Assembly: GCA_022036555.1 (NCBI GenBank)
Contig: CM039134.1
Location: forward strand, 13,826,818 to 13,890,817
Direction: 5' to 3'
Source: Microstegium vimineum
Lineage: Eukaryota; Streptophyta; Magnoliopsida; Poales; Poaceae
DNA length: 64,000 nt
Position 1 is the first letter of the stretch, and each line of letters starts with the position of its first letter. Under the pieces are notes generated by a model. That model saw only the letters and a program-made list of their open reading frames with translations, had not been told where the DNA came from and ran no database searches. The translations under genes were made by a program, and so were the position numbers. Positions 1 through 9,589 of this stretch are shown piece by piece.

Positions 1-700
1 CATTATAAACTAATAATAATATAGTTGACATGGTTACTTATTTCATGATTTCATCAAACCTACAATGGGAAACTTGATATCCTTTCCCTTCTCCTTGTAA
101 GAAAATTTCTAACTTTATCAAGATGGAAAACTAGAATAAAACATTAAAAAATATTCTAAATTAGAGATTTTTAGAGTAAAATGACTCTTTAATTCAGTTT
201 TAAAATCACCATTCACATAAAAATATTTGTTATCAACGTTTATTATCATCAATCTAAACATAATAACCACATTAATTTTTCACGATTAAGAGGGAGTTAT
301 ATGCATCATTTTTTTACCTATAATTAACTACCCACTACCCTGTAATTACTCTTTTAGCACCCAAGAGCCGGGAGCACCCTCCTCCCTTCCCCGCCTGAAA
401 ACCGGATCGGCGTCCGAGAGCCACTATGGGCTCGCCGGATCGGCGGATCGCATAGGCTACAGATCGAGACCCATAGTCCCGGTGAGCATTCGGCACATCG
501 CATCGAGTCGTGCTACTTCTACACCCCGTGAGAACTGTCGTCTTGCTAGATTAATTTTGTTCTGTTGCCCGCCGTGGCCGGGAATATTGATCCTTTTGCT
601 CCTCCTGCCCCGTAGAGGCGTAGAGCTTCGCCGCCGCCGTTTGTCCAGTTCCCCTCTGTGAGGAGGCCGTGCGTGACTTCCTGATTTAGGGCGGTAGGAG
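1..700 (+). promoter_or_regulatory. Upstream region and 5' leader of the first SINA-like gene
   Basis: The first 350 bases are AT-rich with no coding signal. From about 370 the sequence becomes GC-rich, as expected for a grass 5' leader, and runs into the ATG at 701. A TATA-like stretch (cctataatta) lies near 318, but its role as a core promoter is only inferred. The antisense open frame at 457-801 looks like a by-product of the GC-rich leader. Confidence 0.4.
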
Positions 701-2996
701 ATGAGCAACAGCGACTCCACTAAGCAAACAGGGGAAGCGCAGCAAGAAGAGAGAAGCCGTAAGAGGAAGGATCCGGATGGCGCCGCCACCAGCGTCACCA
801 TGGAGCTAGAGGTCCTGGACTGCCCCGTCTGCTATGGGCCCCTACGGCCTCCAATTTTTCAGGTACATCCGTCGCGCCCCATCTTTCATCACTAGTTTTT
901 CTTTTCCGGTGTTGCAGACTCCTTTTGTTACTGGTCGAAATTTAGATGAGAATTTGATTCAGAAAAAAATAAAACCAAATAAGAATGGTTTGTTACTGGT
1001 TGCTTTTGCACTTTTTGATAAAATTATGGTGCTAAAAATGCTTTCCAGTCATTTAAGCATGTAATTACTGCAATTAGTATAACAGTGAGTCTAGGCACCA
1101 TTTGGATTTCATTGATTTCACAGTTAAGTATTACTCCATCCGTACCAAATTGCAAGTTTCTCTATCTACAAAATTTATGTTTAGAAAAAAGTTAGAACAA
1201 CTTATAATTTGGATAGGAGGGAGTAGAAAATAACGAGACAAAATGCCCCCTTCACAAATATGACCCAATGTTTTGAGAAATCAACAAAACTTTGGGCTGG
1301 GTTTCAGATGACGTCCTTGTTAGCAGTGCTTTGATCTTAAGACAAAGAAAACAACACAAAAATAAACTAGCTTTAGCATATTAGTATCCTGTTTCGCTTT
1401 TTTAACAAGCCACTACAGTTCCAACCATTGATATTGTGATTTGTGAAACAGGTCTTAAAAAACATGGTGCATTCAAGAAAATAGTACTTACATGCACCTA
1501 AAGACCAATATTACCATTTACCAATCTTTAGCGGAATTGGTTAATCCAGCTGTAGATAAGATATTGCAATTTCATCCAGAAGAAAAAGGCTAGGCTGAGG
1601 TAGATGTGCTCAGTTTGTTGTAGACTACTTTTAGCTATAATAACAGATAAATGTCCAAAGCCCTAGAACTTTGGCTAGGTACACATAAACTGACTAGTGA
1701 CTGATTACATGTAAATACCGATAAGTAGGTGAAACTTAATTCTACCATTCTAGACATAAAGATTATGCTGCTGAATTTAGCCTCTTTAACCTACAAATTT
1801 TGTGTTGAAACTTTTATGATGTACATTGTGCTTGTGAACCTACATGATGCCCTTTGTTGCAAAAAAAGGGAAAGATAAGGTGATGTTTTGAACAAAACTT
1901 GTCTGTTATGATTTGATGAATAGCCCAGGAGTGTCATACTGTTGGTATGCATTTTTGTCTATTTTCCTATCTATACATATTAGTTTGAGCTTATGACTAC
2001 CAGTTATAGTAACAATGTAATATTTCTAAGATATGCGCACAAAAGTTGAGTTCCATTCCATGCAACTTCAAGTACCTGATATTTACTGTCCTACAAGCTT
2101 GTTAATTAAGGGCATAACTGAATTTTATTTGTTCATCCATGCTGACCTTGCAGCTGTACTTGCTTTATGCATTACCTGATTAGGACCAGGTTGAGTTTTC
2201 CAACAACTAGCCTTAATTGCTTCAGCAACCATAATGTTCATATCGATCTATTTCTAATCTGCAGTGTGCTGTGGGACATCTTATATGTTCATCCTGCCGT
2301 GTCAAGATCCAAAAACCTAAGAAATGCCACCACTGCTCCAGTGAAAGTGACTACAACCGATGCCACGGGGTTGAAAAAATCATTGAATCTATCCAAGTTC
2401 CTTGCTCCAACAACAAGTATGGATGCTCCGTGAAGACAAGCTACTCTGAAAGGGAAGATCATGCGACAAAATACCAGTACGCGCCATGCTTCTGTCCTGA
2501 CACCGACTGCAGCTTCTCCGCATCAGTTGGACTGCTCCAAGAACATTTCACTACCGAGCACCACTGGCCTTCTACCAAGTGCAAGTATGGGTGGTGCTTT
2601 TATGTGGACGTGAAGGAAGGGGTTCATGTCATCTCCAGCGAAGACGAACAGCTGTTCCTGCTCAACATTGCATCAGAGCCGTTTGGCTGTGTCATCTCGG
2701 TGTTCTGTGTGCAGCCTCATGATACGACTGAGCTGAAATCCCGTTGTGCTGTGACCTTCAGCTTCTGGAAGAACAACACGTACCACACCCAGTCTTCAGA
2801 GTTCCAGGTGCCAAGCACGACACTTTCTGACGGTTTACCAAGGGATCGTTTCCTGTTCATTTTGCCTAGGTTCTATGTAGACGAGGAAAGCAGAATCTGC
2901 GTCACTATGAAGAAGGAATCAGCATTTCAACGTGAAGAAACCGACACCTTGGATGCTGATTGTTTCCCGTCATTCTTTTTTCTCAAGGGCAAGTGA
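701..2996 (+). CDS. SINA-like E3 ubiquitin ligase (RING + SIAH zinc finger), two exons
   Basis: Exon 1 is 701-862 and exon 2 is 2265-2996, with a GT-AG intron between them, giving 297 residues. The RING finger spans the splice: CPVC at residues 41-44, then C55, H59, C62, C65, C75 and C78. A SIAH-type zinc finger follows (C101, C108, H120, C129, C131), then the C-terminal substrate-binding region. By family knowledge such proteins are cytosolic or nuclear E3 ligases that pass ubiquitin from an E2 to bound substrates. The start is chosen because its basic N-terminus (RKRKD) followed by MELEVLDCP matches the second SINA-like gene in this window. Oddity: the zinc finger has Tyr124 (codon 2472-2474) where the family has Cys (H-x3-C), and the second gene keeps Cys there. 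The reading frame is otherwise intact. The family is recognised from motifs; the exact orthologue is not known. Confidence 0.88.
1134..1223. mobile_element. Stowaway-like MITE in the SINA-like intron
   Basis: A 90-bp element with inverted ends (ctccatccgtacc at left, ggataggagggag at right) is flanked by TA on both sides (1132-1133 and 1224-1225). The terminal CTCC...GGAG form and TA target are the hallmarks of Stowaway (Tc1/mariner-derived) MITEs. It lies in the intron and does not affect coding. Confidence 0.7.
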
Positions 2997-3359
2997 AACC
3001 CTTCAAAGTGATTAGTTAGTTACCTACCATATGTCAATGCTACTGTAGCGTTTAGCATTACCCCTATTATCTACCATTGTACTTCTGCAGAATCAGTTTG
3101 GACAGAGGACTACTTAAATAAACATCATATATTTTACATGTGTCCGCGTGCACACTATAACCACGGAGGAACCCGTGTCGTGGTTTTAGTCGTGGTTGAG
3201 GTCCTCCAAGGTGATGGCACCTCCGTTCGCAAAGGACGCGAGGCAGATGGGCCTCTCTCTTGACGAGGGAGGGTGCCCTCGACGTCATCGGAGGAGAAAG
3301 GCGAGGAGGCGTCGGCGTCGGCGTCGGGCGGGTGGATGTTGAGTGTGCGCCGTCTAGCT

Positions 3360-3680
3360 CGGTGGTGGGTCGGGCCAGCCTCCCCTTGCCGCCATGGTTT
3401 ATCTTCAACAGGCCAGGGAATAGCTTGTCTAGAATGCTCCGTCGTACCACTGCAGAGGGAATCACCTTGCAAGTTGCAACCGTGTGTTGCCTGTGTCGTG
3501 GACTTGACCATCCCAGTTCGCAAAGCCCAAGGGAACCCCACAGTAGTGTTACAAGTTCCTAGTTGCAGCGATTTCATGTAAGAGGATGTAATTGCAAATG
3601 GCTTTAGCAATTTAGCATAATATTGTTCACCGTAATCATTTTTTTTTCTTGGAGATTCACAGTTGACATTTGCACGTCAG
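3360..3680 (+). repeat. Dispersed repeat, copy A (partner at 18475-18795)
   Basis: This stretch closely matches 18475-18795 in the same orientation, beginning around ggtgggtcggg and continuing past the shared tggctttagcaatttagcat. Each copy lies next to a SINA-like pseudogene on the minus strand, so it may be flanking DNA duplicated with the SINA-like genes rather than an independent transposon. The open frames across it are not conserved between the copies, so it is not read as coding. From 2997 to 3359 I see only the 3' flank of the first SINA-like gene and GC-rich sequence without a clear gene. Confidence 0.6.
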
Positions 3681-3782
3681 CCATTGCCAGCCAAAATACA
3701 ATAGATAACGAATTGAATTCGCTTAAAATCAGCCTAAGAACGAGGCTGGATGCTGGAACACTAGACTCTTGGAGACGATGAG

Positions 3783-4450
3783 CTAGCGGAGCGCTGAGGC
3801 CGCCGGAGCTGGATCGACCACGTCGATGCGGACACTGAGGTGCAGTGCATCTCCTTGGACGACCCGCTCAGCATCGGCGGCGGCACGTACAGCGCCATCT
3901 CCTCCTCGACGGCCGGCGGCCCCGCCGGGGACCGCGCAGGTCGCTACGTCCGCCTCCATCATGCCAGGGGCGGCCGGCGACTTCGCCCAGAGTATGTACG
4001 TGAACCGCAGGCCGGCCTCGGCGGCGGCGCTCGTCGTGACGCACGACACCGAGACGGCGCAGCTGGCCGTGCCGCGCGGGCGTACGGACAGCGCGAACGT
4101 ACAGGCTGATGAACTCGTCCCCCTCGACGATCAGGAGGCGGCCGCTCCGACGCTGGGACGCGGAGCCGGAGCGCCTTCCCGTAGGCGGGGAGCGTCTCCA
4201 GGGGCCAGGAGTGGTCGACGGCGAGAGGTGGTCGCTTAGCCTCAGCGGGGCGACCGGGTACCGAAGTGCGTAGAGGAGCACGCGTCCTGGTGCGCGTGCG
4301 GTACGCGACGGAGGCGCCGCAGCCGAACGCCTTGAAGGGGTATGTCCAGCTCCGGGCCGCGGTGGGCGAAGGCGGTGGCGCGGTCGCACTTGCGGCAGTG
4401 GGCCCCGGCCTGTCTGCAGACGGGACAACTTTATTGTACGACTTGTAGAG
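3783..4450 (-). pseudogene. SINA-like E3 ligase pseudogene (RING remnant to C-terminal domain)
   Basis: Read on the minus strand in three changing frames, this stretch shows the order of a grass SINA-like protein. A RING remnant comes first (CPVCRQAGAHCRKCD then AFAHRGPELD, near 4430-4345). The start of the zinc finger follows (PFKAFGCGASVAYR), then most of the zinc finger is missing. Next come VDHSWPLETLPAYGK, EGDEFISLYVRAVR and FTYILWAKSP, and a C-terminal LSVRIDVVDPAP near 3800. The frame breaks and the missing middle mean no full-length product. Because the similarity runs over the full domain order in the right sequence, this is a decayed gene rather than a chance open frame. Confidence 0.72.
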
Positions 4451-5081
4451 TCGTAGCACGAGAAGTCGAAGGTGGTGGGTGGATCGTAACAAAAACCAAC
4501 TGTACCACCTTTACCATTTTTTCAGTCTCCGCTTTAAATACTGTGGACAGTTTGAAGCTTTATATAAGTGCTAATAGAAACAAACTTTGAGCCTGGGAGG
4601 TTCAAACAGGAAGGTATGCTGCACGTAGGCGCGTGCGTTTCTCATTGGGCTGCTCGTGCGTCAAGTAATTGGGGGTTCCGGGGCTGCTGGCCGGGCCGCC
4701 GGCCACCAAGCGTCAGAAAGCGAAGAGAGATGGGAGGCCGGCTGCCAGGTGGTTTGGGAGTACCAGGTCTAGGTTCAAACAATGTATCAGGTGTCCAGCA
4801 CAACGTATCAGGTCTACGTTCTGGTTCAGGCACAATTAGGGCTAGTTTGGGAGTACAAAACGTCAAAATAACACGGGGTTGTAATTTTCCCATGCCAGAA
4901 AAACATGGAGCCCTAGCTCGCTACAAGCCCACGAAACATTGCAGTCCGAATCCCCTTGTTTCCACGGGGCATGAAGCCACGAGTCATCAGGCCGGCCTGT
5001 CGACTCTTAACTGTTGCTTCTCAACACATCGCGCGTCGCTTCTCCTCCCGACTCCGCCTTGATCAAGACTACCCCTTCCGC
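4451..5081. other. Intergenic stretch with no recognised gene
   Basis: Mixed-composition DNA between the SINA-like pseudogene and the solo LTR. Short open frames on both strands show no motif I recognise. A local repeat (caggtctaggttcaaacaatgtatcagg then gtatcaggtctacgttc, around 4765-4830) is the only structure seen. Confidence 0.4.
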
Positions 5082-8000
5082 TGTAACACCCAAAATTTGA
5101 TTTGAATTTCAAATAATAGAAAATGATTTAATTATGGAATTATGTGAGCATTTCATTTAGTGGAATATTAAAATTCTTGCAAATAAAACTTATTCTAGTT
5201 TAGAAACATAGATGTGCATTCATGCCATTGCATAATTTTTGGGGTGATGTTTGAGTTTGCAAAATCAGTTTTCAGATGGTTTCAAATTTGGTTGGAATTT
5301 GAGTTTGGAAAGGGAATTAAAAAGGAAAAAGAAAAGAAAAAGGAAAATGGGCTTGATCTCTCTCTCTCATTCTGTTTCGGCCACAAACCCAGCCCACCCC
5401 ACACTCTACCTCTTTCTCTTCTACCAGCCCAGCTAGCGGCCACGGCCCAATTCCTCCCTTCCCTCTCTCGGCCGGCCCAACCGAGCGCCACCTCTCTCCC
5501 TCCCGCTGACCGCCGGGGTCCACATGTCGGCGTCGATCTCCCTCTCTCTTCTCTCCTTCTCACTCACTGACTGGATGGCCCTGCTTGTCAGATCCTTCTC
5601 CCCCTCTCCTCTGCCGACGCCGCGCGACGCAGAGCGCCGTAACCGCCGCGCGACGCACGCCCGCCCTGCTCGCTCGAGAACGCGCGTGGACGCGTGGAGC
5701 ACGGGAACCGCCCCCCGTCCCTCATCCTCTCTTCTCTCTCTGCGGCTTGGTCCCATTCGGCAGCCGTCTTCCACCTCCCGCAGAAATCGGACGCGCCGCG
5801 GACGGCAACCGCCGCACGACGCCTGCCCCGCTCCCACCCCCACATCTCGCCCTCGGCTCCGCAACCGCAACCGCATGCTCCGCGCTCCTTCGCTTGCTAT
5901 AAAGTGGAGTGTCGCGCCTCTGCTCCCCGTTTCATCGAGTTGCGCCGTCGCCGAACACCACCACCTGCCGAACGCCGCCGCTGTGTCGCACAGAGACCGC
6001 ATCGGAGCCCCCGTCTCGCTTCGGTAAGCTCCGTTTCGCATCTGCGGCATGTTGCCGAGGACACAGGGCCTGATTTCCCCCTCTGTGATCCATTTTAGAC
6101 CGAGGAACGCACTCCGGAGCGCGCACCGCCGTCATCGACCGCCGCCGCACGTCGACTGCCTCCCTCAAGCCTCTGCTGCCATCCAAACCGCCTCGGTGAG
6201 CTTCGCCATCGCCCTCTCTTCCTCATCGTCCCTGTAATTCGGTTATTTTGGCTCTGATTACGCCGCCCCTCTGCACACCGAGACCGCCGGCAATGGCGCC
6301 GCCGTGGCCAGCCTATCCCGGTGACGCACTGCCATATTCAAGCACCCCACGAGTATCGCAGAGTCGCACCGCACCTCCCTGACCCCTCAATTCCGAGGAT
6401 TGAGGCCTCTAGAGCCTTACCCCTTGCATCCCGCACACACCGGCCATGGCGCCGCCGCGGGCAATGCACTCCGGTGTCACACAACCTCAACCGAGCACCT
6501 CACGACGATCGCACGACCACCCCGCACCGTCCCGTGTCCTCAATTCGAGTTATTGCGCCCTGTGTCGCCGTAACCGCACAGCGCAGAGCCGCCGGCCATG
6601 GCGCACCGCCGCGTCGGCTCTGTCTGCCTCCCCGCGTTCAACCGAGTGCACAACGGACTTCGCCTCGTCCCCCTCTTTCTTCCCATGCAATCGGCGTTCG
6701 AAATGGACACCGGACAAGCTTCTCCGGCGAACTCCGGCGAGCTCGGGCCTCGGTTGACCATGGCGCCGCCGCGCCCTCCCTCAGCTCCGGCCGGCTACTC
6801 CTCTCATCTCCCCTCCTTTGTTTTCCAGCCATCCGATAATAGATCTGCGACCAGGATTAAATCCCCCGAAGGGGTATGCACCCCGGTCCACGATGGACCG
6901 GTGGACCACAGCCGCGCCCGGTGCATGCACGTGGACCCGCCCTATCCCGAGCCGCCACGTGGCAGACCCGTCAGCCGCGCGCCTTTGTCCTGGCGCATTA
7001 GCGCGTTTACGCTTTCTCTGTTTCAAAACGTATTTCCGAGCGGTCTGTTTTAATTCTGGTAATTAAATGGAAATTGCTATTTACAGTTTTGCCACTGCCT
7101 TAGTTTGTTTATAAAATCTTTATTTTAACTCCGATTTGGACGATTCGAGTTGCGTTAGATTTGTAATGAAATTCTCTACATGTTAAACCATCTGTTGTTC
7201 ATGTTTGAATTATTTAAATTCAATGATAATTCAAATACTAAAAATGCTCCTAGAGAACCAGTTAAATTCATATCTTTTGCGTTTTAAATCCGATTTTCGT
7301 GAAATTCGTGTTGAAATGATCGTAGCAATGCATAGTATCTTTTTATAAACCTTTTAACTCTGTTTATTGTTAATGGTGTACTGTTCTAATATTATGCTTG
7401 TTTGCTTTGTATGTATGAAATTGGAATGCGTGTTGCTGCAATGTCGTGATCGAGTTCAGGCAGTGAGGAGTTTGTTGGTGAACAAGAGTTCTTTGACCAG
7501 GAGTGTTTTGACCAGCAGGACTTTGAGAATCAAGGCAAGTATAGCATGGGACCTACCTTGTTCTCCTTTTCACCATAATTATCATTTCATGTGTATGTGT
7601 TTAATTTGATACCTGTAGATATATTCCCTAGAATTGAACTCCTTTACCTTGTCTCCTATGGGCTATGCATATGGGTAGATGGCTAGTGCTATATATAAAT
7701 GAATACTTGATCCCTGCCAAATGTTATAAAGCTTGAATGAATTGGTGATCCTGTTATGGCAATTGGAACATAACTCTTTTAATAACTCACTATTGGCAAA
7801 AGCTGGGACTGACAGTGCTACCGTGGGAGCTACATGGCTCTGGCTTTAACTTAGTAGTAGGCTCTTTTCTAGCTCGTTAGCGGTTACCCGAAAGGGCGCA
7901 TTAGGCTCTTGCCGAGCTGGTTATAGTGCGGCCTCTGTCCGAGTTTGAGCGTAGGCTGCGGGTCTTTATGCTACTCGGAAGGGGAGCTCTATCGCCCCTT

Positions 8001-8743
8001 GCCAATCCTAGCGGCCCTAATCTTGTTAGACGAGATACTATGAAAGGTTTCATAGTGAACCCCGCCCACTCACCTTGGCAGTGTTATGGGAGTAATTAAC
8101 CCGGGCAATCGGGGCATCACGACTCACGGGTAAAGATGCACAACCTCTGCAGAGTGTTAAAACTGATATATCAGCCGTGCTCACGGTCACAAGCGGCCCG
8201 GAAAACCGATGGATTAATTAATAAACTTGACCAACACTTATATTCCTGTTGCCACCACTTTAATGATGATGGTTATGGTTCTTTAAAACTTTGGCAGTGG
8301 TATAAGTGGGATCATTTGGGGCTTAAGCATAACCTGATGTTACTTGTTAATAAAACTTTGATCAACTAAAAGTGCTAAATGCAGTAAGCCAGTGTCAGCC
8401 TTTTGAGCTTCATAACCCCATGTTATACTGCTGAGTACGAGTGTACTCACGCTTGTTTTCTTTTCAATTTTGGATAAAAATCCCGGATGGGTAACAGAAG
8501 TTGGAGGCTATGAAGAGTTTCCAGAAGACTTCTAGGCTTGGTCAACCAGTTGACCTTCCCTGTGGAATGGAGCCACAAGAGCTAGTTTATCTTCCTTTGT
8601 TTTATTTATTCTTGTAATGGATATATGTTTGATATGTATTAAACTCTGTGATGGTACTTGTAATTTGTGAACTTATGTGTGGATTATTCCTGGGCACACA
8701 TAATGTTATGCATCCTATTTCGTCCTTGAAATTGGGTGTGACA
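5082..8743 (+). mobile_element. Solo LTR of a Gypsy-type retrotransposon (about 3.66 kb)
   Basis: The element begins TGTAACACCC and ends GGGTGTGACA, which are near-perfect inverted 10-mers with the TG...CA ends of an LTR. Inside there is a GC-rich leader with a TATA box (ctataaagtgg near 5898) and, near the 3' end, a stretch typical of large grass chromovirus LTRs (tgctgagtacgagtgtactc around 8430). No gag or pol coding is present and no second LTR occurs in the window, so it is read as a solo LTR left by recombination. The 5-bp flanks (tccgc and atcgc) agree at three of five positions, consistent with an old or eroded target duplication. Assignment to the Tekay/Del lineage is inferred from LTR length and ends only. 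The many GC-rich open frames at 5.4-7.0 kb are not genes. Confidence 0.7.
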
Positions 8744-8829
8744 ATCGCCACCATGGATCCTCTCATCTGCAATCACTGCCACTGTGTCTCCTTTGCGCGT
8801 CGGCACCTCTGCCTCTGCATAGTGAGTCC
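8744..8829 (+). other. Possible first-exon remnant next to the solo LTR
   Basis: Directly after the LTR an ATG in good context (gccaccatgg) opens a short Cys/His-rich frame (ICNHCHC ... HLCLC) that ends at a splice-donor-like gtgagt. It could be the first exon of a gene cut off by the LTR insertion. No downstream exon was found, so it is only a candidate. Confidence 0.25.
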
Positions 8830-8886
8830 CTAGCCTCCTCCATCCGCACCTCCCTACCTGCTAGTCTGCTATACTAAGCATAGTAA

Positions 8887-9173
8887 GAGCATCTCCAAGA
8901 GACTTGCTATATTGTTCCTAGATGTTAGGAATAGAGATTTTATTGAAAAAACACATTCCAACAGCTTTTGTAAATAGATATGCAAATATAGCTATCTTCT
9001 ATTCTGGGTTTTTCGCTAGCCAAATATAGAAGACGAGAATGATTATCTAGACTACGCATGAGATATAGAAAAGCTGTTGGAGAGTATCAAAATATAGAAA
9101 ACGATTTTTACTCAAATGATTCTCTAAATGATGATTTAGAGAGTATATTTTACAAAGGCTCTTGGAGATGCTC
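8887..9173. mobile_element. Tourist-like MITE (PIF/Harbinger)
   Basis: A 287-bp element with inverted ends: gagcatctccaagag at left matches ctcttggagatgctc at right. It is flanked by the 3-bp target duplication TAA (8884-8886 and 9174-9176). This end sequence and TAA target are typical of Tourist elements mobilised by PIF/Harbinger transposases. No coding. Confidence 0.85.
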
Positions 9174-9363
9174 TAAGACATTCTTTTTGCGACCTTGTAC
9201 TATACTAGCATAGCATAAAAAGCAACATCTCTTATTGGATTGGCCATTTTTTGTTGATTAGTTCAATTACAACACAATATATGATGGATACTTATTAGAT
9301 CTTGTTTTGTGTGGTGAGGTAGATTGAAGTGAAGCTTAAAATAAATTCCACTTCAATCAACTA

Positions 9364-9589
9364 CTCCCTCTGTCCCTTATTAAACGTCGTTTTAGGTTTC
9401 CGTGCCACAACTTTGACTAAAATACGTGTAACATTTGTGTCTCCAAATAAATTTATTAAAAAAACTAGATCAAAAAATCTATCTAATGATATAAATTATG
9501 TATCATAAATATTATTAATTTTTTATATAAAATTAATCTAAGTTATTTATCAGGAAGTGAGAACGATGTTTAATAAGGGATGGAGGGAG
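9364..9589. mobile_element. Stowaway-like MITE
   Basis: A 226-bp element whose ends ctccctctgtcccttattaa and ttaataagggatggagggag are inverted copies. It is flanked by TA (9362-9363 and 9590-9591). AT-rich interior, no coding. Confidence 0.85.

Noticed and set aside
5433..6050. 205-codon minus-strand frame and overlapping plus-strand frames in 5.4-7.0 kb
   Set aside because: All lie inside the GC-rich leader of the solo LTR, overlap in several frames and show only low-complexity Arg/Pro/Ser sequence.
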